This document shows, piece by piece, positions 11,296-23,224 of a DNA stretch of 64,000 nt (its first letter is position 1; the number at the start of each line of letters is the position of its first letter). The DNA lies in NCBI GenBank assembly GCA_015179125.1, contig WHVA01000088.1, forward strand, positions 124,001 through 188,000, given 5' to 3'. Below the pieces are notes generated by a model. That model was not told the origin of the DNA. It was given only the letters and a program-made list of their open reading frames with translations, and did no database searches. Source of the DNA: Gautieria morchelliformis. Lineage: Eukaryota > Basidiomycota > Agaricomycetes > Gomphales > Gomphaceae. The position numbers were made by a program, and so were the translations under genes.

Positions 11296-12945
11296 TCAAC
11301 AGAGCAGAAGCACCTCGCCGCCGTGTACTTTCATCCCATCGGAAGTCAGGTGTAATCGTGAGATCAACACGGAGAAGTGAGCACGTGATCGGCTGAACCT
11401 GAGCTTAGATGCTGTAAAGCTCGTGAACACCCAATGAAATAAGATAATGCGAATAACATACGCCAGCTTGGGGAAGTTGTGTACCAGACGATGAACAAGC
11501 TTGCCTGCGTTTTGTATACCGATTAGTTCGCCAAGTTTTAAGGGGCCTATGGGAATGTAAGTGTCATATTTGGAGAAACAGTGCAAGCGACTCACCAAAT
11601 CGAAGTATCGATACCAAGGCTATTTAACATATGGTCAGTAAATGCGGGAATATGGCATAAGAGTACGTACAAATTGTTTGCCTTCTGCCTTACGGATTAC
11701 ATCTGCTGGCACACCACGGAACTGTCGAAGAGGCGTGTTAGATGCCCATCTACAGAAAACCTGAGTTCCTGCTGTTAACACTATACAGCAAGACATTAGC
11801 TCACAGTTGTTTATCCACCATTATACATAGATCAAGTGCTGCACGGATCGGGATCAACCACCCACGTTTCAGGCAAATTTCAAAGATAGCGCGCAAAATA
11901 CTAATGGGAGAGATAAGGTGAAATAGATAGGTGCAATTATTGCCCACGTACCGACCAGCAGATTGCTGAACAAATATCATGTCCGCCACTAGGGCGAAAC
12001 CTTAATCCCACATAAATGATCGACTTCCATGTCATAGTTCAGTCTTTATACATACCGTCGAGTTTAAGCTGAGAGATATACGCTTGAAGTAGTACATTGA
12101 TCTTCGCAGCTGGCTCTTCCACTGAATCTTCAACAGGGATGGGGACTTTCTCTAGCAACTTGCCAAGCTCGACCTTTTCCTATCGAATCCGTGTCAAATT
12201 AGGCCTCTGAAGAGAAAAAGTATGTCCATGGAACATACATCTCGTCGCACAGGTATGAGCTTGAACTCGTTCGACAGTGCAAATACCCTGATTAATTCGA
12301 GGGTCGACATGGTGGGCTGCAGATGCTGATTGTACGTAGACATCGAATTGTAGGTGACGTAATAATGTGAAGCAATTCGACCAAGTTCCGTAGACTGGAA
12401 TTTGCCCGAATGACGTTCGTATTTGAGAAGATTGCATTTCTCGGAGAGAACGGCTGCAGAATGTGCGATATCAGCGCGTTTCTGCACTAACAATGGGCCA
12501 TCATCTTGATAATCAACGGTGACACCGTACAAGGCAGGCGAAAGTAACATGCGGATGTAACTGATAGCTAGATGACGCGTGTGCTCAAGAAGCGCGAAGA
12601 CGTACAGATATGTATACCCCAACCATTGCACGGCCTCGTCCTGATTGCGAATCGTCCTTAGAACAATCTCAGCATTTAGGTTGTCAGCAAGCTTGGACAC
12701 GAATTGAGATTCTGAATCAATGGGTAGCTGTTGATTGAGCAAGCTGAGGTAATACTGTAATTCCGAATGGTTTGTGATAATTATCCCTTCGCCGTATGTA
12801 TCGAACTGAGGTCATCCGGCCCACCCCAACATCTGCAGAACATCTTGGGATGAAAGCTTGACCCATCGACCCTTCTCAGGGTTGTAAATCTGCATTCCTT
12901 TGATGATGACTGTGTGCGCAACCTGTAAATTACCCTGCCGCGGGG
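11296..12945 (-). pseudogene. BRR2: Fragment of BRR2-type U5 snRNP helicase (Sec63 region)
   Basis: Partial copy of the spliceosomal helicase that unwinds U4/U6. It runs from helicase motif VI into the first Sec63 domain. Recognisable blocks: [154 protein letters not shown] and VDLTITPDFRWDE. At least seven short introns are kept, for example one starting GTACGT in the TYLY codons. Motif VI, normally QMLGRAGR, reads QMLGWAG-stop (12824-12813), both changes fitting C to T. A one-base shift occurs near 11330. Both gene ends are missing, so this is a DNA-level duplicate, not a working gene. Confidence 0.9.
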
Positions 12946-12959
12946 TAATGCGACCACCC

Positions 12960-14767
12960 CTACGTCAGAGGGAAACGTCGAAGGCCCATCTCTTCTTCTG
13001 TTGGCTGGTCAGTAGCAGCCAGCTCCTCTGGCGGCGATGTTGCCATAGGCTGCGAAAGAGTGGGGTAAGGGTATGAGTAACCTCTAATAGGATGAAGCAA
13101 TGAACGTACGGGAGGAGGAGGCGGCGGCGGAGGCAGAGGCGGCCAGCAACGGGCGGCGGCGGCGGCGGAGGTGGTGGTGGTGGCGTGGCGGCGGTGCTGC
13201 TATGGCGGCATATTGAACTAATACATCCTTTTCTTCGTCACTACACGGCTTGTCCTCCTCTTTGGCAAGCCTGCCTGTCTGCAGCAGCAGCAGCGACAGA
13301 ACCCACGCGATTGACGTCGACTGCGGTCGCAGTTGTTACACTGGCGGCCTCGAACCTCGCCTCTTCTTCCGCCTGCTGCTTCTTTGCCAGAGCCTGGCGT
13401 TCAGACCATGTCAACTTCTTGCTGCTGACAGGGGGTTCTCGTGCCACAGATGCATTACCGGCACCCGCTCGTTGATGAGAATCGAAGGGATTTACCAGCT
13501 TTTTGGGAGCCGGTAAACACAGTGGAGTATAAGCAGTCTCCTGAGAGGCCAACTTCAATATATCGATGTTGCAAACACATCATAATACTCACGACAGGCA
13601 CAATACGATCCTCCTCGGCAGGTTTGGAAGGTGGTGGTGTTGGCCTGGCGGACTGAGAAGACGCGGGGAGGTATAGCCTGCAGAGTAGGTGAAAACTGAA
13701 CGTGGTATTCCTTCGACAACGAACCGGAGGCCGTGCTCTAGCCGGAGGGTTTGGACACGGAGCTGCTGGCGTGGGCGGCATAACAGGAGGGGAACCATCA
13801 TCATCCCATGATGGAGTAGTAGATTTAATGGACTAGAATGCCGAAGGGGGGGCCGGTACTGGACGAAAAGTGAGCAGCTCTTCCCTGGTAGGCGTGAAAG
13901 ACGTTCCCTAACCCACAAATGTTTCCAAGCGATAACTTTCATCACCAAACACACTTACCACTTTACTACTGATAAGTGCCCTTTGGTGCACCTTTCCGTA
14001 AAGCACCCATGTCGACTTTACCTACTGGTGTATAATTCGTGCCAACAGGCGCGATAGGTTCTGCACTACGGGTGGTCTCATTGTGCACTGAATATTTGGC
14101 ACCAGATGCGTCCCTTATGCGTTTCATAATGAGCGCTGGCGACACATCGGAATGAGGTTATGAGTGCGCATCAGGTAAAAGGCAAGGAGAAACACTATAA
14201 TTTTTGTAAATAATTTACCTCGGTGCTAGCGTTGACAACATGCGTCCCTTCTAGATAGCGGGCCACTGCGCTTGAATGGATGCCTGTGAGGACGAATTTA
14301 GAATACAAATGACGGAGCTGCTGGTCAACGTGCGAAACAGGCCCTTCTTCACCTCTGGTACACCATCCCCGCACCAGTTTATTTCTACAAATTTCGATAG
14401 CTGGGTCTAGGGCATATAGGTTGTGAGATTTGCTTCAGCTGCCTCCAGGGTACATTGGGATCTTTACGCGTACAAAAGCGTACTGTATCGTGGAACAAAT
14501 TCCAAGTCTACAACAGGTTGGTTAGATGATGACAATGCACCTCCTATCTGAAATCTCTTCAAGTTCTTCCAGGCCACCGGAACCTTGGCTTTGAACCTCA
14601 TGCGTGCTATTAGTGACTCTTCAAAGCCATCCGAGAGGACGTACTTTTAGGTCATTTGAACCCTTGTCGTAGGTTAACAACATCCAATCTATATCACTCC
14701 CATCCAGAACAGATTGGTAGGCAGTTGCAATTTCTTTCGAAGATAAATTGATTTGCAGCGGCGACAT
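12960..14767 (-). pseudogene. ABP1: ABP1/drebrin-like actin-binding protein fragment (ADF-H, no SH3)
   Basis: Copy of an actin-patch protein of the endocytic machinery. The ATG at 14767 begins MSPLQINLSSKEIATAYQSV, then DIDWMLLTYDKGSNDLK, GSGGLEELKEI, IQYAFVRVK, KFVEINWCGDGVPEVKKGLF, AVARYLEGTHVVNA, ALIMKRIRDASGAKYSVHNE and PIAPVGTNYTPVGKVDMGAL. This is a complete ADF-H order. A linker with KKLTWSERQALAKKQQAEEE and a proline-rich tract encoded by GGC/GGT repeats (13110-13195, plus strand) follows. The C-terminal SH3 domain is absent; the sequence meets the BRR2 fragment at about 12950. Damage includes a lost base at RVK-DPN, an extra 4 bp before AVARYLEG, and a missing AG acceptor near 14140. 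Introns are retained. Confidence 0.85.
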
Positions 14768-15092
14768 GCAAAGAAGTTCCATAGTTCGCACGGTCGTTGT
14801 GACACGTCTGCCCTATAAGATCTCTCTCTCTGTCGCGCATTGAAAATTGTGAGTCCGACGATTGACACGTCCGAGTCGTCTCCAACTCCCGATTCATATG
14901 CCCTATATTTCAGTTCGGTTGTAGGAGTACTGGGTAAGTATTTCATAACCTCTAATTTGTCTTCAATGTCTATTGATCGAGGGCGATGCATTCTTCTTCC
15001 AATAATGAACCTTTAGGTCTATCCAGTCCGATTGTATGTGAACCTCGCCGTCTCTGCATATCTCGATAAGTGCATTCGCTTGTTTAAACATC
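14768..15092. promoter_or_regulatory. Intergenic space between divergent ABP1 copy and FunK1 gene
   Basis: 325 bp separating two diverging starts. It must hold the FunK1 promoter. A CT-rich stretch (TCTCTCTCTCTGTC near 14821) is visible; I found no clear TATA or CCAAT box. Confidence 0.35.
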
Positions 15093-17702
15093 ATGTCTGG
15101 AGCTCCACAAACCCCTCCACCAACCCATCGTCGGCAATCTGACATCAATAATACACCTGCCCGCCCGAAGTACCGTCATTCGGACCATAATGAGCCGATA
15201 AGCGAACGTCACCTGGAACGAAAACGCTCCGCCCTATTACGGGACATTGGTGACAAAATTCCAGAGGTCCCTATCGACTGGTTTTTGGAGAATATCTTGC
15301 CCCCATTGCCGGTACCTCGAGTTAGCGTCTCACAGGTCAAAGAACGACTTTTGAATGAAGGTACAATAAAACCAGTTTTTCCAGAACCGCCGGGCGAAGG
15401 CGAACAGTCCTGGACGATACCGAATTGCTTCGAGCAGGACCCAGCGCACATAAGTGAAACGAATAAGAAGGATGAAGATACCGTTTTCAGCAAATTGCCA
15501 CTTTTCGTCGATCATATCATTGCAGCTTTTCAAGCCGAGGTCGCTGTCATTATTCCCGGTGGCATTGGAAACCCGGAAAGTTCTAAGCTCGTACATCACC
15601 CCAAAACGTCTCCCGCGCACCCTGGCGATTACCTTATCCGTCCAGACGGTTGTTTCATGCGTTTAAAAGCTTCCGACGATCCTGGGAAGGATTTAGAGTC
15701 AAAGTCCAAAACCCATCCCTCCAAGTCGGCACGCATGCCAAATTACTCTTGGTTCAACATTGCATTGCCTTGCGAATATAAGCTTGGCGCCTCTGAAAGT
15801 GATAGGGATGACGTGAGTCTTACTAGCTATTAGGACGACACTTTTCTCATTGGACAATGACATATAGAATATACGAAAAGTTCTGTACGCTATGGCTCAC
15901 ATCATGCGAAAAGATCCGTGTCGCAGATTCACCTATGGGCTCACGATCGAAAACACTCAGACGAGAATATGGTTTGCATGTCGGTCAACGGTTTACGTTA
16001 CAAAGTCGTTCAACTTCATACAAGTAAGTTGTGCCAGCAGTCATACGGTACACGGCATCGCCATTAATGAGCACCTGTCCCTTGTAGGAGCATGAGAAGT
16101 TTATCCATTTTGCACTCTCGTTCTGCTTCGCAACAGAAATCCAAATGGGTTGGGATCCCACTATCGAGCGCCTATCCATTGGCAGTTCCGAGCAGTATAA
16201 AATACAGGTTCAGGATAAAGTCACTGGAAAAGTAGTATATGTCAAGACAGTCGAACTCATCGCCGACTTCGGTGCCGATGCTGTTCGTGGACGTGGTACG
16301 CGCGTCTGGAAAGCTTTATTGCGGCAATCGGATGGTACCGACATGCACGTCGTCGTTAAAGACGTATGGATTGATGCTGACCGCGTTCGGGAAGGTGACA
16401 TTCGAACAATGCTTGAAGAACAAGCTTCCAATGATAAGACGAACAAAGACAAGATTGCAAAACACTTCGTCACTGTACTTTTTTCCGGCAACGTCCTCAT
16501 CGATGGCCAAATTGACGACACCTTCGATTTTATTCAGCGGGGCCACGAAATTCCACCTGACTCGGATGAGCTCAAGCTCAGAGTCCATAAAAGTAATGGC
16601 ATAGCCATCTCTGTCAGTACCGGAGGGTTACCTATAACCTATCTAACTATGCCCTTCTTCCGACGCGTATATGGGCCGAAGGCACACTATCGTCTTATTT
16701 TCGCACAAGTTGCACAGCCGATATACTCTATCCGTACTCTGCCCCAGTTTTTCTTGGCGATGAGAGATGCCGCCATTGGTGCGTACTAACTGTCCATTCG
16801 ATTCGTCATACTTATCATTTTCATCAATCAGCTCTCCAACTGATGGCGACATATCGTTGGGTACACAGGGATATCAGCCCAGGAAACATACTTGTCTGTG
16901 AAAATGTTGGCCTGCTGAGCGACCTGGAATATATGAAGCAGGAGTCCGACGTTACTCCTGCTCATAACGTTCGAACGGTACATCTACATTCCTGTTCTGT
17001 CATTCGCCCTGATCACAGTGTCTGTAGGGAACAATCAACTTCATGGCTTGTGAGGTTGCCGAAGAAGCGTATTTGTTCAATCCCCGCGCTTCATACGAAG
17101 ACATGCCGACAGAATTTCGTCACAACCCTCTGCATGACCTAGAGTCACTGTGGTGGATCGCCGTTTGGCAGATTTTCTATTATACGCTACCACCTGATGA
17201 TTCCAGCTCCTCATCGCCAACAGATCATCATACCACTGAGGACCGAGAAGAGCGGCTGAGCTTACAGGAGCAAGCCTTCTTCAAAATGTTCCCGGAGGAT
17301 CTTAACAATTCCACAAGGTCTAGAATCATAACGACTCAATTCTCATTTGATGCAATAACCCGGAAGTGCTTCCTCGAGGGGTCAAAGTTGTCCAAGATCA
17401 GACACAAATTGAACACCCTGCGGAGTGATCTCCTTGAAGCATACCTGTCTGCCGAGAAGGATTTCAGCGAGACGCACGCCATCCACTCAGGTGCATATGT
17501 TCCGGTGGAAAATGAACTTAAAGGAATCCACGAGAAGTTCATCGAGACCTTCCAACTTGCGGCAAACATGGCCCCAAGTTCTACCCTTACTCCTTTGACT
17601 TCCACGTTGCAAACGCTGGGCAAGCGTTTCACTCAGACCGGTCGTGAAGGAGGCGACGATGGTAGTAGCGCTGGCCGGCGCGTGAAGCCCAAAGGAGGGT
17701 GA
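15093..17702 (+). CDS. Fungal-type protein kinase (FunK1 family), intact, five exons
   Basis: The one clearly complete host gene here. Exons 15093-15812, 15868-16023, 16088-16778, 16832-16977 and 17028-17702 join to 2,388 nt (795 aa) with no stop; all four introns (50-64 nt) have GT...AG. FunK1 proteins are a family expanded in mushroom-forming fungi, with a divergent kinase fold; substrates are unknown. Visible motifs: PCRRFTYGLTIENTQTRIWF, GWDPTIER, DFGADAVRGRGTRVWKA, then the ATP-anchoring lysine in VVVKDVWIDADR (K383). The catalytic loop is HRDISPGNIL (H534, D536), and SDLEYMK (D553) replaces DFG. NPLHDLESLWWIAVW is the family's conserved helix. The C-terminus ends in a basic, glycine-rich tail. 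The start ATG follows ATC at 15093, with no competing upstream in-frame ATG. Confidence 0.93.
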
Positions 17703-18099
17703 AGTTGGCGCGGTCAAACACGACTCGGGCTTAGGCTGCTGCAAGGCTGCTGACGACTATTGCCACCATAGGCTCCGAGTATTTTTGTATACTGTGTATT
17801 GAGTGTATTTGATGATAATTATCGGCAGATTCGGCCGGGATGAATGTTATGTGAGCGTGGAAATATTTTAAGTCAGAACCACCCATGGTACGGCGCCAAA
17901 TTGAAGTCCAGTTCCACATTGAGAGCAACCCGGCCGCAAGAAGAATGTCTACGGACGTACTGAACCACCTAACCATAATGTTAGTCATACAGTAGGACAT
18001 TGTGGGTGTTGTTAGCCGCCAACGACGCTCACCACGACGACCTCACGCTACGAGGGCGGGAAGGTATCCGACGATCCTATGTCGGACGCTATCGCACAG
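17703..18099. other. FunK1 3' flank
   Basis: Non-coding space after the kinase stop. An 89-codon minus-strand frame (18000-17731) has no recognisable motif and is probably chance. Nothing else seen. Confidence 0.45.
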
Positions 18100-19460
18100 T
18101 GGCATGCGGAGCCTGGCATGGATGAGCGGTGACATTGCTTCGTCAGACCTGGAGGGAGGTGATGGGTCATGGAATGCGTACGAACTAGTCGATGGGATTT
18201 TCTCCAAGACTCAATCTACTGGCTGCCCGCAGCATCCTGTTCGCCAGCCTTCCATCCAGGGATAATCCAGGGTCTCTCATTCTGTTTGAAGACGTCGGAA
18301 TCACATTTCCCGACTTCGCCATGGACCCCACACAAGACTTGATCGCGTATATGCATAGCCGTCTATCTGGCGCATCCAGGCATGTGTTGTTTGCGAATGT
18401 TCTCCTTCCGCGGTATGTTTGCTCTGCTCTAGCATTCTTCTCACGCATGTCACGCTTCATTTCCGGACAATATCTGACAATAAGGCGCACCCGCAAGATA
18501 GGTTTGCAGCCCATGCATAGCTTCTAACATCGTTTCAACATCGTTTCCTTGTGCTCATATTTATACCTCGGATTCAGCTCGTCATGTCTGTAATGTTTCC
18601 ATCCGATGTCATTGGGGCCGTAATCCAGATTGTGAACGAGATCTCGTGTGTCAACTTGCATACCCTGACTGCTATCTCTAGTCGTAAACTAACCTTGCTG
18701 CGCTTGGCGACTTTGCGTTCGTCTCGGACCGGGCGTACGTGCTCACATCCCCAGTTCCCACCGCCTGCTTCCGGGTATACACTTTTTGGTATAAATCCGG
18801 ATGGTAATGAATCGCCTGTGTCGCCCTGCCTTTGTGCCACACTTCGTCTTCCCGCCATGCGGGAAGGAGCGACTGCGTCATTGCTTGGCATACATACAGG
18901 CCCATTCATTACCAACTCTTCTCAGCGGTGAAGGCCCCCAAAGTTGTTTGTTACTGCCCCACATACCCGCATTCACATCGTCAGTATCGACCTTGCCCAT
19001 GGTCCCAATCCTCCAGAGCCTCCCGCCTCATGTCTTATTGTTATTCGTAACAAGGCCTTTCCTTGCTTATGCAGAACATCTTGAACCTGTAGATGTCCCC
19101 TGGGATGATTGGGGTCCGGCACATACACGTTGGATTCCGGGCGGCACTGGTTCCCTATGGCTGCGATCATTCACGGCGAGCGCTTCATACGTCTATATAC
19201 TCCAGCAGATGACGGTCCAGGTTATATAGAGATGTATGACTTTGGTGTGCTGCATGTGCCTCCATCATGGGTGACACGGCAAGAAACGATCCTCTGTTAG
19301 ACAATGTCTTCGAGTCGCCTGTCATCTATCGGCTCCCATGTCAATATTAGCCAAGCAAGAAAACCTCCCTTACTCTGGGTTTATGCTCAATGAGGATCGT
19401 TTGGTCGGGCTCAAGGTGCGGGATTGTAACATTACTATAGCGGGCCTTAGTAACATGTTT
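18100..19460 (+). pseudogene. Basidiomycete F-box-type protein, decayed
   Basis: Scattered blocks in several frames follow the order of the large agaricomycete F-box protein family (substrate adaptors of SCF ubiquitin ligases): NAYELVDGIFSKT (about 18160), FPDFAMDPTQDLIAYM (about 18310), LHFRTISDNKAHPQ (about 18460), LFGINPDGNESPVS (about 18780), YAEHLEPVDVPWDDWGPAHT (about 19070), GPGYIEMYDFG (about 19215) and GFMLNEDRLVGLKV (about 19380). Introns can explain some frame changes. The shift near 18785 inside VYTLFGINPDG and others further on look like damage. No F-box at the start is obvious, so the N-terminus is probably lost. Assignment rests on remembered family pattern. Confidence 0.6.
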
Positions 19461-19549
19461 ATCAGCGACACTGGAATGACGACACAACGAGCGTTGATGT
19501 GTTCGTGTTGTGACCACCCCTGTGTCACTATCCATGCATCTATCTTTTC

Positions 19550-19990
19550 GATATCCTCCGGAGTGAACTCCTTGAATGTAAGTTGGCCAGCCAATGTTGG
19601 ATAGTTCTGCATGAACTCCAGCTGCGCATGTGAGGCCTGTACACCACAGTGGTCAGCTTATACAGGAGGACTAACTGCTGCCACCCACGTGTTTGTATGT
19701 TAATGCATTCACCAGCTCAGGTCTGTTCGAGCCAGATCGGCATGTTGGGAGAACATCTCGACGGCAGTATCGATTTAACCTTGTTGCAGGCTGAGCTGTG
19801 CGAGCGTTGCCACAGCTGCCTCGCAATTGGGATCTATTACTAGTACCTCACGGCACAAAGTCTCCGCTACGACATTGTCCTGCTTCCACTGGTAGAACGC
19901 CAACCCTTTGTTGACTAGCGGAAGAACATTCATCTGTGGCCGCCTTGAATTGGGATCAGAGCAGAATTATCCATATTGTGGGTGCGACAA
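19550..19990 (-). pseudogene. TOM70: TOM70 C-terminal TPR fragment
   Basis: Partial copy of the mitochondrial outer-membrane import receptor. Minus from about 19951 it reads [20 protein letters not shown], then [20 protein letters not shown] (a TPR helix pair) and VEMFSQHADLART. After an intron beginning GTGGGT and ending TACAG comes AQLEFMQNYPTLAGQL. A Lys codon became TAA at 19777-19775 (QQG-stop-IDTAVE), and one base is lost before ELVNALTY. Only the last TPRs are present. It converges tail-to-tail with the F-box remnant. Like BRR2 and ABP1, the fragment keeps an intron. Confidence 0.8.
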
Positions 19991-20142
19991 TGGATCAACG
20001 AAACTTGCCCAGGCTGTGCACGGAGCTCACTCACTGCAAGGCGCGACATGATATGTAGCCGCGTTGCCTCTCAGGCAGACAGCTCAACTATACTTGCGGA
20101 TATGACCGAGTACGTACAAAGCCACGTGCCAATGATTGACGC

Positions 20143-21141
20143 TGTCAAGATTGGTTTTTAGGCGTTAATATCGTGTATTAGTGAACACAGCGAACGCCCG
20201 AATAACTTGTGCGAATAAGTATGCCGTTCGGCGAATAGGTGAACCAATGAATGTTCACAAGATAAGAGGCTTGCCCGAACGGAGCTCGCCCTATCTACAG
20301 TCGTAGCGAAATAGCCTGTGGCTCTTGACGATGTAATGTGCAAGGTGTCACAGAAGGGCCATCTAAGTAGCGACAGTCCCTTCACCGGCGAAGGTGCTCC
20401 TTCGGAGCCCTTCGCTGACAGCACAGAAAATAGTTCGAAGGCTAAGGTAACAAAGATGAAGTATGAGAACTCACCAGTGATGCCTAAGTCCTCTGCTGGT
20501 CGAAGATAGAAATCTCCAAGAGAAGGCTCAAGACGATGATCACAGCGAGGTCAAGTTTGCACAAGATGGACGACGTATAATAATTGAACTGGGGAATATA
20601 CATGCGAATGTAAACTACTTAAATCGAATGCTCATACGGTATCAGCGAATAGGAAAGAGGCCGTCGTGAGTCAGGGTTGGACAGGGGTGCGCAGTCATGA
20701 TACTAAGCAGATGGAATAAACATACAATAGAGTGAGGGAAGAGTGCGAATGTGAAATGACGGAGAGTAAAGGTGGCGAAGGCACTTATGTACAAAACCAT
20801 GTCTTGGGACCCGCATACATGCTACCCTGCATGGGCTCTTCATCCACTGGGTTGATCCCACACGACCTACGGAAGGGACGTCCCGCCAACACACTTTGGC
20901 CATATGAACACCCAAAGGGGTTGGATTAAGAAGATGATGGGGTTAGTGATGAACCATCACGCCGGGTAAATGGTATCGATCGTATTTGATGGCATGCCTG
21001 CTGGTGAAATGTGTGAGCAGCGAATAGCGGTTCAGAGAATGGGGCGAACAGTGAATAGTGCGGATGTAGGGGAAGGGTGGTCGGAGTGTGAGGCGAACTC
21101 AGGCGAAGGTGCTAGGGAGTGATGAGGGGGAACATAGAGGC
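20143..21141 (+). mobile_element. 1-kb LTR family, copy 2, truncated by copia
   Basis: Begins TGTCAAGATTGG at 20143 and matches the reverse complement of the solo LTR at 364-1364 over nearly its whole length. Both include, for example, AGGCGTTAATATCG, the GGGATCAACCCAGT region and the GATGGTTCATCAC region. The last ~33 bp, including the TCATGACA-type end, are missing because a copia LTR starts at 21142. Whether it was a solo LTR or part of a full element cannot be seen; no gag or pol lies on its left. Confidence 0.8.
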
Positions 21142-22871
21142 TGTTGGGTGCATTTATTCTCCTGCACCAAAATCAAGCATAATATGTTCAATTTATTGTG
21201 TGGTGTTTCCAATTGTTTCTCACATTGTTCTTGTACCATGCATTCACTTCTCTGCTTATTTTCGAAATTTTCTAGTCACTCTCTACCTCTCCATTTCATT
21301 CTGTTATTTCTATTTTCACAGGCAGCTGCACCCAGCGGAGTTTGAAATGACTTCAACGCGCGAGCCCTTGGGCGCTAAAGGGCCGGGTGCACGTATATGC
21401 CTTCTGAGACAGGATAGTGCTCCTCTCTCAGTGACAATAAATTCACTGAGAGAGGCGAGTAGTATCTTTCATATTTACATAGCATGTTGACTGAAAATCA
21501 TGTAGTGTATTTGATTCTAGGTACTGTATTAATATATCAGTGACAATATAAATTCACTGAGAGAGTGTATTTGATTCTAGCTTTCTAAGAACTCTACCGA
21601 ACCTTCCCTGCCATAGCCCCTAGTTGCTAACAAGGGTTATGGGCCCCGCAGACACTTCGCAGAAGCTTTTGGGTGTGGAGAAGCTTGCAACAGATGGAAG
21701 TAATTGGCCTCTGTGGCGAGCTACTCTCACAAGTTATTTTGAGTCCAAAAATCTACTCAGGCATATAGAAGGGAGAGCCATTCGAGCTCCTGATCCTCCA
21801 GTCATGCCCCCAGGCCATATTCTTACAGAAGCTGAGGAAACTCAGATTGAGAAGGCTGAGGAGAAACTGGAGAAGTATCTTGCCAGAGAAGGACAGGCAA
21901 AAACCCAAATAATCATCTCAGTGTCAGAGTCACTAGCTCTGATGCTACAGAGGAGACATACAGCAAAAGAAGTCTGGGATGCATTGGTCAATGAGATGAC
22001 CAAAAAGCCCAAGATGGTCCTCACCAACCTACAGAGACAGCTTCGCAGTATGAGGTGTCCTGAGGATGGAGATTTGAGAGATCACTTGGACAAGGCCCAA
22101 GACCTCTATGCTCATCTCAATGAGATGGGAGCCAGAATTTCTGAAGGAGAGTTCACTGACATCATCCTTGCATCACTTCCACCCTCCTAGAGGCAGTTAT
22201 GAATGCCCTTACCACGTCGCTTGAAGAATGTGGAATGCCCTTAGTGCCTGATGATATTATCAGAGTACTAAAGGCTCAATATGATAGAAGAAAGACCCTC
22301 AATATTTCACAAGAAGAGCAGGCATTTATTGGTTCATCTACGAAAGGGCAGAAGGGCCGGAAAGACCCGAAGGTGCCTGCATGCACTAATTGCCACAAGG
22401 CTGGACATGCTATAGAGAGTTGCTGGGCTAAAGGAGGTGGTAAAGAAGGCCAGGGGCCACGTCAGAAGAAGAAAGTGAAAGCCAAAAAGAAGAAGGGCAA
22501 AGCCAAGACGAATGTTGCCGAAGAAGTGTCCTCTGAGGAGGATGAGAGTGGCAGTCCAGCCACTTTCGCCAATTTCGACTGCTCCAATTTGAGTAGTTTA
22601 TCTCTGGATGCTGTTGTTATCCTCGACACTGGAACGACCGCACATATGACCCCTCACAAGAATTTATTGAGGGATTACAGTCCATTCTCACAGCTGCGCA
22701 CAATTCGTGCAGCCAACAAAGGCACTTTGGATGCCTTCGGTTCAGGCTCACTCGTGCTATCTAATAAAGTGGGAGATAAGACTGTGAACATTACATTGAA
22801 GGATACGTTCTACACCCCAAAAATGGCTGTTACCCTGATCTCGATCGGCCGGTGCGATGATGCAGGCTATA
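21142..22871 (+). mobile_element. Copia element, 5' part (LTR, gag, protease), cut by gypsy-1
   Basis: Same family as the copy at 24530-29640. The LTR runs 21142-21632 (TGTTGGGTGCATTT... to CTAACA), longer and more diverged than the other copy's ~425 bp. Gag starts at ATG 21639 (MGPADTSQKLLGVEK), only 6 nt after the LTR. The frame continues to 22189 and shifts by a small indel near 22190. It then resumes with a CCHC knuckle (CTNCHKAGHAIESC) and the protease signature VVILDTGTTAHMTP near 22614. It stops at DDAGY, where the gypsy-1 LTR begins at 22872. The 3' two-thirds of this element was not found in the window. Confidence 0.88.
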
Positions 22872-23086
22872 TGTAAATAACCCGTGTATCTACATGTACA
22901 TTAGTTATTACATAATCCCAGTGGGCCCCTTAGGGACCCACTGTATAGTTCATGCGTGGGAACTGGCCAGCGGTCCCCATCGCATCTTACTCTTACCTGT
23001 CACTACGTAGCATTCAGAATACCACTCATTGGTCAAGTTCTGTTGTGCCCTTGTGATACAAGGTCTTAAGATCGACATCCTTTACA
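22872..23086 (+). repeat. Gypsy-1 5' LTR (215 bp)
   Basis: Starts TGTAAATAACC and ends CATCCTTTACA. The other LTR of this family at 59980-60194 is also exactly 215 bp with the same ends. It holds a GTGGGCCCC...GGGACCCAC inverted segment. The 5 bp before it are CTATA. A possible primer site follows directly (CCTTTTTGAAC), not matching a common tRNA 3' end that I recognise. Confidence 0.88.
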
Positions 23087-23224
23087 CCTTTTTGAACTAT
23101 CCTGCGGTTGATGGCCACGCAACCAACTGATAGTGGATTCGAAGCAATCTTGAAAAAGATCGCTGCGTCGACGACTAAACATCGTTGAGACCCTCCAGTA
23201 GACCCTCTACTGTCGGCTGCGAGC

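Noticed and set aside
17731..18000. 89-codon minus frame beside the FunK1 gene
   Set aside because: No family resemblance, lies in the probable 3' UTR, no introns or promoter signs.
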